Below are positions 36,113 through 44,702 of a stretch of DNA of 64,000 bases, one piece after another (the stretch's first letter is position 1; each line of letters begins with the position of its first letter). The notes below the pieces were generated by a model. That model was not told the DNA's origin and ran no database searches. It was given only the letters and a program-made list of their open reading frames with translations. The stretch lies in assembly GCA_041633555.1 (NCBI GenBank), contig JBFKFZ010000003.1:1-64000 (forward strand), read 5' to 3'. Both the position numbers and the translations under genes were made by a program. The DNA is from JAHEAO01 sp041633555 (GTDB taxonomy: Bacteria; Pseudomonadota; Alphaproteobacteria; Rhodobacterales; Rhodobacteraceae).

Positions 36113-38338
36113 TCAGATCAATTCGCGTTCGGCCAGATCCTTCATCCCCAGCCGGACCGCGCGGTTGTCGTTGCGCGACAGGATATAGTCCCCCAGACGC
36201 CGTGCAAGCCTGGTATGGCCGCGCGCGACGGTGCGGTTGAAAAGCTCGCGCTGATAGCGCGGGAAACCCTTGCGTGCTCGTAAGAGCTTGTAGAAGTCCT
36301 GGCGGCCAAGCGATCCTGATAGAGCGCCAAGGATGATCGGCGATAGAATGCCCATCTGGTGCAGCGACGATCCCAGCCTGTGGCCCAGCAACGGCGTGCG
36401 CAGATGATCGACATTCGCGCCGGCGAAGCGCGCGGCATGCTGCGCATCGAGCGGCTCGTATGGATCATAGAGAATCGAGACCCGTCGGGCGGTCCGCGAT
36501 ACCTCGGCGGCGTCGCCATAGGGGCCGGAAAAATCGCGGTCCCAGACCACCTTGTAGCGCGTTTCCCAAGGGACCACGGATTTGTCGACCGTCGATTGTG
36601 GGCTGATCGCCACCACGTCGGCGCCCGGCGCGGCAGGCGAGAACGCCGCCGCCGCATATCCGCCCATCGAGGCGCCATAAAAGACAACGCGCTTGAAGTG
36701 GCCGAAAAAGCCGCTTTCCCGCAATTCGTCGAACTGCTCATAGATCCAGGGTTCGCGGTACCATGTCCAGCCGCCGGCCAGCACCCCCAGCATCGACCAG
36801 CCCTGCGCCTCGATCAGCGAATAGCCCCAGGGGCGGCGATCTTCGCGCTTGGTCATGGCGATGTCGAGATTGTCGAATGTGACAACCAGCACATCCCTAC
36901 TGCGCGGCATGTAAAGGAAGGAATGACCGGCAGGCCCGGCGCGGTAGAAGCCGTCGCGCCCTGCGAGGTCTTTGGCGATCCGTTCCCAGTCGTCGCTGCT
37001 GTTGGCCGGTTCCGGCGGCTTCGGGGTGACCATGATGCGGGTCACTTCCTTGCCGTCTTCGATGCGCGCCGAGAGCGGCAGGTTTGTGCCGTAATCGCGC
37101 AGGAACGGAAACGCACCGGACCCCTTGCGGACATCCATGAAAAGCCGCGAGTCCGAATGCAGGCAGGCCTCGAGCAGGGGCGCCATCGGCGCAATCTTGT
37201 GACGGTCGCCGAAGCCCTGCAGGTTGCAGAGCACATCGATCGGGCGCAGTTTCTTGGCCTCGCGGATCACCCGGATGCGGTCCGGGTCGACCTGATGTTC
37301 CGTCAGGAAAGCCGTGTAAGGGGCGATCCATTCCTGTTCGCAGCCGCCGAGTTGCCCCCGCGCATCGGTGTCGATTAGATGGATATCGCAGTCGAACTTG
37401 TGATGCAGGGCCAGCACCAAGCTGCGGGCCTGGCCGGTCAGATCGGCGACCGTGGTGACTGTATCCAGATCAAGGTCGTCCAGCAAGGCCCCGTCAAAGC
37501 TTGTTTTTCCACGTCCCTTGATGGGGGCGAGCGCCGGGTTGATACCGTGTTTCTCGGCTAGTCTGTCGAGGAATGATCCCTCGGGCGGCAGCCCGTCATG
37601 ATGGTTGCCCAATTGCCGCTTGTTTGAGGCCCAAAGATGTAGCGCGGTTGTTTCGTCTGTCAGAAGACCTGCGGCGACGTCGGCGTTGCGCATGAACTTG
37701 GTGCGGTCGCGGAAGGTGATCGGATAGAAGGCGTTCAGCGGCTGAACAAGATGCGCAAGCCGCAGCGCATGGGTGAAATGGGTCACCATCAGCGGCCCCC
37801 AGACGCCCCATGGCTGCTGGCTGACATGCTCGGGCCTGCCAGCGTCGCGCGCCTTTCTCATCCGTGCCTGCCGCTTTCTCGGCAGAAAAGGCGCGATCGA
37901 ATGGCGGTCGGCGGTGAAGTCGAGCATCTGGCGCAGCATCTCGCTGTCAGCGGGCAGGCCGAGCACGGCATTGTTCACCCGGTGCTCGCCCGGCAATTCG
38001 AAGCCCAGCACGTAGTCGCTGTCGTAATCCACCACGCGGTGGCAATAGACGTCCGTATCGATCCAGATCATGCCGGGGCATTGGTGGATCATGTGCAGCC
38101 GGAAGAGATCGGCGAAGAGCGCGAAGCTGTCTTTCTTCTCGTACTTGACGAAATCGTCGGTATCGATGATCTCGTGCCCGTCGCGGCGGATCACGCCGTC
38201 GGGGACGTTCGGGATCTCCTCGTAGCTGAACAGGGTGATCCGCTGACCGGCATCGACGAAGGATTTCAGGCAAAGCTGCTCCATCCAGCTAAGCGGGCCG
38301 CCAATCCAGAGGGTACCGACTTCACGTGTGCGTGGCAT
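36113..38338 (-). CDS. Large fusion protein: glycosyltransferase-like domain plus alpha/beta hydrolase
   Basis: A 741-residue protein. The N-terminal 250 residues look like a sugar-binding (DXD-type) glycosyltransferase: GTLWIGGPLSWMEQLCL, then FADLFRLHMIHQ and the DXD motif in MIWIDTDVYCH. The middle (about 290-450) has Rossmann-like features (DTVTTVADLTGQARSLVL). The C-terminal third is an alpha/beta hydrolase with the nucleophile elbow FYGASMGGYAA. I know of no named protein with this combination; a role in surface polysaccharide synthesis and modification is inferred from its neighbours. The frame starts at 38446, but the ATG at 38338 begins the conserved glycosyltransferase part. Confidence 0.75.
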   Translation of the reverse strand: MPRTREVGTLWIGGPLSWMEQLCLKSFVDAGQRITLFSYEEIPNVPDGVIRRDGHEIIDTDDFVKYEKKDSFALFADLFRLHMIHQCPGMIWIDTDVYCHRVVDYDSDYVLGFELPGEHRVNNAVLGLPADSEMLRQMLDFTADRHSIAPFLPRKRQARMRKARDAGRPEHVSQQPWGVWGPLMVTHFTHALRLAHLVQPLNAFYPITFRDRTKFMRNADVAAGLLTDETTALHLWASNKRQLGNHHDGLPPEGSFLDRLAEKHGINPALAPIKGRGKTSFDGALLDDLDLDTVTTVADLTGQARSLVLALHHKFDCDIHLIDTDARGQLGGCEQEWIAPYTAFLTEHQVDPDRIRVIREAKKLRPIDVLCNLQGFGDRHKIAPMAPLLEACLHSDSRLFMDVRKGSGAFPFLRDYGTNLPLSARIEDGKEVTRIMVTPKPPEPANSSDDWERIAKDLAGRDGFYRAGPAGHSFLYMPRSRDVLVVTFDNLDIAMTKREDRRPWGYSLIEAQGWSMLGVLAGGWTWYREPWIYEQFDELRESGFFGHFKRVVFYGASMGGYAAAAFSPAAPGADVVAISPQSTVDKSVVPWETRYKVVWDRDFSGPYGDAAEVSRTARRVSILYDPYEPLDAQHAARFAGANVDHLRTPLLGHRLGSSLHQMGILSPIILGALSGSLGRQDFYKLLRARKGFPRYQRELFNRTVARGHTRLARRLGDYILSRNDNRAVRLGMKDLAERELI

Positions 38339-38597
38339 CTGCCCGTGTCCTGTCGCCCGTTGCTGCCTTTTGGTTTTGACCGAGCCTACCCGGTCGGCGG
38401 CCCTTTGTGTACTGCGAATAAGGCGACTGGCAGGGCTTGCACGCAATTGACGCCGATCTCTATGTTTAGAGATGCAAACAGAGGCTGTTCACTTGCAATC
38501 GTGTGTAGCCTCGGAAAGAAGCCCTAGCGCAGATGATCACAATCTAGCGGCGAGGTGATGGCGATTGGAAAATTGGGACTACGTGGGTCAGTAAGCA

Positions 38598-39353
38598 ATG
38601 CAAGAGCAGTTCAACCGCGCAGCAGGTATGTCGTATTTGAGGTTTCTACAGCGAGTACACCAGGCATTCCTGTTTGATTGGTACTTGGAAATTGGATGTC
38701 GAACCGGTCGTTCGTTCCGCAATGTGCGGGGAAAAACTATTGCCGTCGATCCTTATTTTAGGATCGTGGACAATGTCATTGGCGATAAAGTGCGCTTGCA
38801 TATCTTTCAGGAGCCAAGTGATGATTTCTTTGCCAGCATGTTTCTTGCTCACAACGGAATCGAACTGAGCTTTTCCTTCCTGGACGGCATGCACCTTTTT
38901 GAATTTTTGCTGCGTGACATCATGAACACAGAGAAGCACAGCCACCCGGATGCCGTCATCGCAATTCATGACTGCTGCCCGGCAAACCTGGAAATGACCA
39001 CGCGCGATCTCGATAACTTGCCCCAAGGAGCGTGGACTGGTGACGTTTGGAAGTTGATTCCGATTCTGCAGGAGTATCGCCCCGATATTGAGATGACGGT
39101 TCTCGATTGTGCACCAACCGGGTTGGTTGTCTTGTCGAACCTTGATCCCGAAAACCAGACTCTCGAACGCTACTATGAACAGATCACAAAGGAGTACTTA
39201 CCAGTAAACATTCTGGATTTCGGCGTTGAGAGATTCTTTGACTTGTTCACTTTTTCAAGCGGGCAAACGATAGTTCAGCAGGGTCTGCCGATGTTTCAGG
39301 CCATACACGATGGATCTGCGAGAATTAAGATACCAAAAAGAATTACACCTTGA
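38598..39353 (+). CDS. Class I SAM-dependent methyltransferase-like protein
   Basis: A 251-residue protein with a Rossmann-type start WYLEIGCRTGRSFRNV (about residues 28-43) and IAVDPYF, followed by LSFSFLDGMHLFEFLLRDI and VIAIHDCCP, a pattern of the Methyltransf_24 type used to modify sugars. The catalytic acceptor is unknown. The base composition is markedly lower in GC than the surroundings (58 of 120 bases counted from 38701), suggesting transfer. It is convergent with the GT61-type gene and overlaps it by 11 bases. Confidence 0.75.
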   Translation: MQEQFNRAAGMSYLRFLQRVHQAFLFDWYLEIGCRTGRSFRNVRGKTIAVDPYFRIVDNVIGDKVRLHIFQEPSDDFFASMFLAHNGIELSFSFLDGMHLFEFLLRDIMNTEKHSHPDAVIAIHDCCPANLEMTTRDLDNLPQGAWTGDVWKLIPILQEYRPDIEMTVLDCAPTGLVVLSNLDPENQTLERYYEQITKEYLPVNILDFGVERFFDLFTFSSGQTIVQQGLPMFQAIHDGSARIKIPKRITP

Positions 39354-40452
39354 GTCGCTTGGCGCGACGCAAGTCCGCGAGAAACTTGGCACGATCCGCA
39401 CGGTTAAGCATTCTGTCGTTGCCGCTGAGACCGGCATTTAACGATGCTAGTTCCTGCTCGTCGGTCGGTGAGGGCCATCGCGCGTTTGATGCGATGAACC
39501 CGCTGTAAACCAACTCGGTTTTGAGGTACTCGAAGTCCAATAGCGAGACGGACAGATGGTCACTCCTGACCGGTGGCCAAAAGATGTTCTTTAGCGCTTG
39601 AATACACTTTACCGGCGGCCCGGACCGAGATTGAAGTTGCTTTGCGATTAGTTGCGGTAGCCTCTCTCGGCGTAGAATGACTGCCGCAGATTGTTCAGGA
39701 CGTCGGACCATCGCGAACAAATGTAGAGCCGAACCTTCAGCAAAAATGAGCTTCTCTGTCGTTCTCATGAAACTGATTTGCTCGGCAAGGCTAGACCTTT
39801 CGGGTGCTATGACCCTGTAACCTTGGTCGACTAACAATCGCTCCAGATGGTCTTCGCAAGCATAGCGACCGACTGCGCAACCGAGGTTGCTGCGTGTAAA
39901 GTAGGCTGAAGAGCCGGCGACAATTGGCTCGGGATCAGCCCATTTTCGGTCCAACCACTCAAAGAATTCCGGTGACCCGAGTCCTCCGTAGCGTTCACCA
40001 AATATGTCGCTAGCAGTGTATAAAATCGGCAGCCGCAATGGGCCGCGCGAGATCACAAAGTCATTATTGATTCCCAGACTCTCGAGAATTGGCCGAAGGT
40101 GAGGATAGGCGGCAGGGCTTTGGCGTCGTTTTGGAACAAATAGCAGCTTTGTGTTTGGCGGCGTTTCCTCCAATGCCCAGAGTCGCCCGAGCGAATTCAT
40201 CAAAACGTGACCGAACTGTTCCAACACAAGCCCTGCGAAGAGCACCGGGCCCTCTAGAACTGGGATCTTGGTAGGTATCTCGGGCTCAGTTTGAGCGTAT
40301 GTCGTCAGTTCATCGGAGCGGATGTCGGAAAAAGGGAGTGCCGAGCCGTTCTCCGTGTAGCATGCAGACTGCCGTTCCCGCCTGGAAATACGACTACCTT
40401 CCAAGTGGACACCTATCTGCGGTCCGACTATCTTCTTTGGTTGGAATTCCAT
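39343..40452 (-). CDS. Glycosyltransferase family 61-type protein (DUF563)
   Basis: A 369-residue protein. VLEQFGHVLMNSLGRLWALEE (about residues 76-96) and the C-terminal LIFAEGSALHLFAMVR are the two hallmark segments of GT61/DUF563 proteins, which transfer sugars such as xylose or GlcNAc in surface glycans. Its composition also seems less GC-rich than the flanking glycosyltransferase genes. It is convergent with the methyltransferase-like gene and probably came with it. The 91 bases upstream hold an AT-rich stretch that may be its promoter. Confidence 0.8.
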   Translation of the reverse strand: MEFQPKKIVGPQIGVHLEGSRISRRERQSACYTENGSALPFSDIRSDELTTYAQTEPEIPTKIPVLEGPVLFAGLVLEQFGHVLMNSLGRLWALEETPPNTKLLFVPKRRQSPAAYPHLRPILESLGINNDFVISRGPLRLPILYTASDIFGERYGGLGSPEFFEWLDRKWADPEPIVAGSSAYFTRSNLGCAVGRYACEDHLERLLVDQGYRVIAPERSSLAEQISFMRTTEKLIFAEGSALHLFAMVRRPEQSAAVILRRERLPQLIAKQLQSRSGPPVKCIQALKNIFWPPVRSDHLSVSLLDFEYLKTELVYSGFIASNARWPSPTDEQELASLNAGLSGNDRMLNRADRAKFLADLRRAKRLKV

Positions 40453-40543
40453 CGATTATCCTGGCGATTAATGCTACGTCATTGGCTTGGAATGAGAGTT
40501 GCTGCTTTATCAATAGAACCGCAGTGATAAAGCTCAACCACTG

Positions 40544-42805
40544 CTAATGCGCCGTTTCGCCTTTCTCGACGGTGAAAAAGAACTGCTCATCGGGGTCGCG
40601 ATCGACGATTTCCTCAGGGATCACCTCGGGTCCGGAGAGGAAGACGTTGGCGCCGAAATGCAGATGCATTCGCGACAGTTTTTCCAGCCGGGGCCCGGTC
40701 AGCTCGGCGTAGAAATCGGCGTAATTCGAGGTAGCGCGCAATTCATCGATCTTGGCGCGGTGCATGGCGACGCAGTGGTCGTGCAGCGCGGCGATCTCGG
40801 GATCGGATTTGAGCTTGGCAAGCTCCGCTTCGAGCACCGGTAGCATCCGGGTGATCGAGTGATCCTCCTCGGCGTTGTTGTTCATCCGGAACCAGTAGGC
40901 CAGTCCCTGATCGCGGTCGACATGGTTGACCCGGCCGCGATCGCGCTTGACGAGAAAGCTCTCGGCCGAGCGCACCGCGTAGTGGTTCAGTGCCACCAGA
41001 TCATAGCCGTAGGTTTCGGCCGTCGAGCGCCAGGCGTTACGGTAGTGCTCTTTCGGCAGCGGCTTGCCGGAGCCATTGACCCAGTTGATCTGGTCCCAAA
41101 GCTGGGAATTCAGCCCCTTGGGGCGGTGCACACCGAGCTTGCGGAATATCCCGGTACTCTGGAACAGTGTCTTGAAGCCCCAGGCCTGGTGCGGCTTGCG
41201 GGCAAATTCCGGCGCACAGCGGGTGAATTGCTGGATGACGGGGCGGTCGTGATAGCCGTGGATGTCGCTATTGCCGAAGAGCCGCCAGGTCATCGATATC
41301 ATGTTGGCCTCGGGCACTTCCGCGAAAAGCGCATCGAGCGTGCCGTCGCCGGCCTTGATGTTGATATATTCATCGACATCGATGCAAATGATCCACTTGG
41401 CCATCTTGACCGTGGCTTCGATGTCGGCGGCCTGAAGGGCGGCATGTTGCGGTTTCAGGGCGGTGCCGTGAAACGGATTCTCGCGATGCTGAACGATGCC
41501 GCGCTTTTCCAGAAGTTTCAGCAGGGTGTCGGTGCCGTCGGTGCAATCGTTGGTATAAACTAGGAAATCGTCGAACCCGATCGCGCGGTGATAGGCGATC
41601 CATTCCAGGACGAACGGCCCTTCGTTCTTCATTGTCGTCACGATTACCCGGCGGCCACGCCCCGAGGCGACATCCTCTGGCTCCATTTCCGGCATCCGGA
41701 CCGGCTTGTGGCCGAAGATCTCTGTCGCAAGCTCCAGCAGTGGCGGATGCTCGATAAGCGATGTCTTGGGCACGATCTGGGCAACGGACCAAGTCGGATG
41801 ACGAAGCGCCATGAAGCGATAGAAATGGCCGGCGCTGGCGGCGTCGGGCGCGGCATTGCCGATCCGGACCAGCCGCCAGACGGCGTTCTCTGGCGCTTTC
41901 GCCGGGGCAATGCACCAGCGTTGCCGGGCGCGGCCGCTGTCGAACTGAACGCAGATATGATCGGCAAACCGGATCGGGTCCTTGTCGCGAACCCGCCACG
42001 GATAGGTGTGTCGGCCGAGAAGCTGGATCAGCCCGCCGGTTGCTGACACCGCGCTGTCAAAGACATTGGCTTCGCCCGGCACCAGAAGGTCGAATACATC
42101 GAGATTGGCCACGGCGCGGGCGTTGGTCAACAGCCGCTGTCGGGCAATCTCGTAGAACAGCAGCGCCGAGAGCGGGGCAGTCCAAGGGTCGGGTGGCGGT
42201 ACTTCAATCCGGTCCTTGCCCGGTGCGCCGGGAACGCAGAAGGGATGCGACTCGGGCGGCAGATCGGGGCGTCCGAGCGGTAGGTCGGACGCGAGCAGGA
42301 CCACTTTGCAGGCAATCGATGCCTTGGTCAGTCCGTGGGTCAGGTCGTCGGCGAAACCGTCGTCGGAGCCCGGCTTCGCGCGATTAAGGATCACCGCAGC
42401 AGTCATGCTATGACGGCTGGTGTGGTAGTCGAGCCATTCCACAACGGTTTCAGCGGATTCGCCGTTCCGCACCGCCAGCATCGCATTGGCGCCTTCCAGA
42501 AGGTCGGATTCCGCGGGTGCGGGCTCAACTGTCACATTCTTGTCGGCCACTTGCAGGGTCAACTTTTCCGGGCGGGTGGTTTCGGCGACCAGCCAGGGCG
42601 CGCCGCCGACGCTGCCGCCGTCGGCCAATGTCCAGCCGGGGGGCAGGATCACCTGCAGGGGATCAGTGCCGGCGTCGAAGAACAGGGTGACCCGGCGAAG
42701 GTCGCCTTCGGTGCGCGATTCGACGGCATCAAGCAGCCGCAGGCCGGCGATCTCGGCCCCTACCAGCTTGCGTTGCAGCAGGTTGGAGCCCTTCTCAGCG
42801 GCCAC
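40544..42805 (-). CDS. Large glycosyltransferase (GT92/GT2-like domain) with a long N-terminal region
   Basis: A 753-residue protein. The C-terminal half holds a glycosyltransferase domain: IVTTMKNEGPFVLEWIAYHR (about residues 385-404), FLVYTNDCTDGTDTLL, and the DXD motif in IICIDVDEYINI, the pattern of GT92-like/Glyco_tranf_2_4 proteins. The first 370 residues have no domain I can name and may be a second, degenerate transferase. The start is GTG at 42805. With the genes from 36.1 kb on, it forms a surface-glycan island; tRNA-His lies 310 bases upstream of its start. Confidence 0.78.
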   Translation of the reverse strand: MAAEKGSNLLQRKLVGAEIAGLRLLDAVESRTEGDLRRVTLFFDAGTDPLQVILPPGWTLADGGSVGGAPWLVAETTRPEKLTLQVADKNVTVEPAPAESDLLEGANAMLAVRNGESAETVVEWLDYHTSRHSMTAAVILNRAKPGSDDGFADDLTHGLTKASIACKVVLLASDLPLGRPDLPPESHPFCVPGAPGKDRIEVPPPDPWTAPLSALLFYEIARQRLLTNARAVANLDVFDLLVPGEANVFDSAVSATGGLIQLLGRHTYPWRVRDKDPIRFADHICVQFDSGRARQRWCIAPAKAPENAVWRLVRIGNAAPDAASAGHFYRFMALRHPTWSVAQIVPKTSLIEHPPLLELATEIFGHKPVRMPEMEPEDVASGRGRRVIVTTMKNEGPFVLEWIAYHRAIGFDDFLVYTNDCTDGTDTLLKLLEKRGIVQHRENPFHGTALKPQHAALQAADIEATVKMAKWIICIDVDEYINIKAGDGTLDALFAEVPEANMISMTWRLFGNSDIHGYHDRPVIQQFTRCAPEFARKPHQAWGFKTLFQSTGIFRKLGVHRPKGLNSQLWDQINWVNGSGKPLPKEHYRNAWRSTAETYGYDLVALNHYAVRSAESFLVKRDRGRVNHVDRDQGLAYWFRMNNNAEEDHSITRMLPVLEAELAKLKSDPEIAALHDHCVAMHRAKIDELRATSNYADFYAELTGPRLEKLSRMHLHFGANVFLSGPEVIPEEIVDRDPDEQFFFTVEKGETAH

Positions 42806-43114
42806 AGCTCGGACCTGTTCCGGCCCTGCGGCCCGATTTGTGCTTTCCTGGAATCGCGTCCTGCACTCTGTCCTCGATCAATGCCTCTTTCCGGTCACCA
42901 TGTATTAAAGCGCGGCTTTTTTGCCCTTGTAGCCGGTAATCCCTAACCGAACGACCCATTTCTGCAATTTGCAGATGGATTTTGCCCAGTATGCCGGGGC
43001 GCGACACAGTAGGTAAAGGCACACGATTTTTTGGCTTCCGCCCCCATTGCCCTTCCTGGGCAACTGTTGCTATATGCGCCCGGTCCTCTCTTCACGAAGT
43101 AGCGAGAAAAGCGT
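42806..43114. other. Intergenic region between the glycosyltransferase gene and tRNA-His
   Basis: A 309-base region with no gene that I can support. It should contain the promoter of the minus-strand glycosyltransferase and that of tRNA-His. A small inverted repeat, TTGCCC/GGGCAA, lies at 43047-43063, overlapping the possible -35 of the tRNA promoter. I see no direct repeat of the tRNA 3' end that would mark an integration site. Confidence 0.5.
43047..43076 (+). promoter_or_regulatory. Candidate sigma-70 promoter of tRNA-His
   Basis: TTGCCC (43047-43052) and TATATG (43071-43076) are 18 bases apart and end 38 bases before the tRNA. The match to the consensus is moderate, so this is a suggestion based on spacing and position. 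Confidence 0.4.
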
Positions 43115-43191
43115 GCCGCCTTAGCTCAGTTGGTTAGAGCGCTGGATTGTGGATCCAGAGGTCCCCTGTTCAAGCCAGGGAGGCGGTACCA
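43115..43191 (+). tRNA. tRNA-His (anticodon GTG), no encoded G-1, A73
   Basis: The sequence folds into a full cloverleaf: acceptor GCCGCCT/AGGCGGT (the first pair is a G-T wobble), D stem GCTC/GAGC, anticodon arm CTGGA-TTGTGGA-TCCAG with anticodon GTG, and T arm CCCTG-TTCAAGC-CAGGG. A73 and an encoded CCA end the gene at 43191. The base before position 1 is T rather than the G-1 typical of tRNA-His, and position 73 is A instead of C. Loss of G-1:C73 is a known feature of a clade of alphaproteobacteria. Confidence 0.95.
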
Positions 43192-43198
43192 CCACTTC

Positions 43199-43510
43199 CT
43201 AATTGGTAGGCGAAACGGCGACTTCTTGCAGAAGGGTCTGTCCGTCCGTCGAATAGATCAGGATCCGGCCGTCGGCGGTGACGACGGCCAGCCAGTCGGG
43301 GCCGTGTGTCACGGCGCTGGCTTGGGCGCCGGCTGGCAAGGCGATGCTGTCGGGCAGGGGGACGGTGTCCGCGCTGCCGCCGAAGCGGATGACAAGCAGG
43401 CTGACGATGGCTAGAAGGCCCACGATCATCGTTGTCGTGAGCGCCGTGACCAGGATGCGCAGGAAGCGCAGGTTCCTAGCCTCGGCATCTGAAAGGGAAG
43501 ACCCATCCAT
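43199..43510 (-). CDS. Small membrane protein (DUF6476-like)
   Basis: A 103-residue protein with one transmembrane helix (about residues 17-39: ILVTALTTTMIVGLLAIVSLLVI) and a C-terminal domain with WLAVVTADGRILIYSTDGQ, a beta-propeller-like repeat unit. This is, as I recall, the DUF6476 type of Rhodobacteraceae; the function is unknown. The longer frame to 43684 lies antisense to rluD and is rejected. Its start codon overlaps the divergent rluD start by two bases. Its 3' end stops 7 bases from tRNA-His. Confidence 0.75.
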   Translation of the reverse strand: MDGSSLSDAEARNLRFLRILVTALTTTMIVGLLAIVSLLVIRFGGSADTVPLPDSIALPAGAQASAVTHGPDWLAVVTADGRILIYSTDGQTLLQEVAVSPTN

Positions 43511-44555
43511 GCCCGTGTCTGATCTTCTGGTCATCATCGGCCCCAATCCGCCCGACCGCCTTGATAAGGCGCTGGCGCGGGATGTGCCAGAGGAGGCCGA
43601 ACTGTCGCGCTCGCGCATTGCCCGGCTGATTGCCGAGGGTTCTGTCGAGCGTGATGGCGCGGCTGTGACCGACCAGAAGGCCAAGGTAGCCGAGGGCGAG
43701 GTCTATGCGATCAGCGTTCCCGAAGCGGTCGAAAGCCATATGGAGTCGGAGGATATCCCGCTGATGGTGATCTGGGAGGATGCCGATCTGATCGTGATCG
43801 ACAAGCCTGTCGGTATGGTTGTCCATCCCGCGCCGGGCACGCCGGGCGGCACGCTGGTTAATGCGCTTTTGCACCATTTCGGCGGAGCGCTTTCGGGCGT
43901 CGGCGGCGAGAAGCGGCCCGGCATCGTGCACCGGATCGACAAGGATACCAGCGGGCTGCTGGTGGTGGCGAAGTCCGACAAGGCGCATCACGGGCTGGCA
44001 CTGCAATTCGAGAAACACTCGGTGGAGCGACGCTATCTGGCGGTGGTGCATGGTGTGCCGGATGCCGCCGATCCGCGGTTGCGCGGCACGAAGGGCGTCA
44101 GCTTCGAGGCTGGCAACATCATGCGGATCACAACTCAACTCGCGCGCCACAAGAGTGACCGCCAGAAACAAGCCGTATTGTTTCAGGGCGGCCGGCACGC
44201 GGTGACGCGGGTCCGCAAGATCGAGGCCTTCGGCACGCCGCCGGTGGCGGCACTCGTCGAATGCTGGCTGGAAACCGGCCGCACGCACCAGATCCGGGTG
44301 CATATGGCCCATGCCGGGCACGGGCTGATCGGCGATCAGAGATACGGCGGGCGGCGCAAGTTGAACGCCAAGGCTCTGCCCGCGCGCGCGGTTGGCGTGG
44401 CGACCGAATTCCCGCGCCAAGCACTGCATGCTGCGGTTCTGGGGTTCGAGCATCCCGTTACCGGCGAGACTCTGCGGTTCGAGTCGAATCTGCCCGCCGA
44501 CATGACGGAATTGCTGGGCGCATTGAGGACTGACACATCCCGCACAAGCCCGTGA
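43509..44555 (+). CDS. rluD: RluA/RluD family 23S rRNA pseudouridine synthase
   Basis: The 348-residue protein has an N-terminal S4 RNA-binding domain (DRLDKALARDVPEEAELSRSRIARLIAEGSV), then the pseudouridine synthase core with the catalytic motif GIVHRIDKDTSGLLVVAKSD (about residues 138-157) and LETGRTHQIRVHMAHAGH. RluD-type enzymes modify helix 69 of 23S rRNA; the exact target cannot be read here. The ATG at 43509 has GAAAGGGAAG upstream; the frame extends further back but without homology. It precedes rpoH by 147 bases, as in many alphaproteobacteria. Confidence 0.92.
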   Translation: MPVSDLLVIIGPNPPDRLDKALARDVPEEAELSRSRIARLIAEGSVERDGAAVTDQKAKVAEGEVYAISVPEAVESHMESEDIPLMVIWEDADLIVIDKPVGMVVHPAPGTPGGTLVNALLHHFGGALSGVGGEKRPGIVHRIDKDTSGLLVVAKSDKAHHGLALQFEKHSVERRYLAVVHGVPDAADPRLRGTKGVSFEAGNIMRITTQLARHKSDRQKQAVLFQGGRHAVTRVRKIEAFGTPPVAALVECWLETGRTHQIRVHMAHAGHGLIGDQRYGGRRKLNAKALPARAVGVATEFPRQALHAAVLGFEHPVTGETLRFESNLPADMTELLGALRTDTSRTSP

Positions 44556-44629
44556 ATATCTGTCACATCACTGGCAGAGCGACGGAACGAGGTTCATATC
44601 TCGTAAAACGAATGTCGCTAAAGGCACAT

Positions 44630-44658
44630 CTTGAACAGATCGATGGCCTTCCCTATGT
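44630..44658 (+). promoter_or_regulatory. Heat-shock (sigma-32-like) promoter of rpoH
   Basis: CTTGAAC (44630-44636) and CCCTATGT (44651-44658) match the sigma-32 consensus CTTGAAA/CCCCATNT at 6 of 7 and 7 of 8 places (counting N as a match), with a 14-base spacer. The site lies 44 bases before the rpoH start codon. Heat-shock promoters in front of rpoH are known in Caulobacter, so positive autoregulation is plausible. Confidence 0.65.
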
Positions 44659-44682
44659 AATGTTAAGCCTTTATACATAGGG
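44651..44682. repeat. Inverted repeat overlapping the -10 of the rpoH promoter
   Basis: CCCTATGTA (44651-44659) and TACATAGGG (44674-44682) are perfect 9-base arms with a 14-base spacer. The left arm contains the -10 element, the right arm would lie just after the transcription start. That position is typical for an operator; a full mRNA hairpin could form only from an upstream start. Confidence 0.6.
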
Positions 44683-44702
44683 GGCCAAGAGAGGGGCACT
44701 AT

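Noticed and set aside
36113..43191. Genomic island integrated at tRNA-His
   Set aside because: No integrase gene and no repeat of the tRNA 3' end were found in the window; the nearness may be chance.
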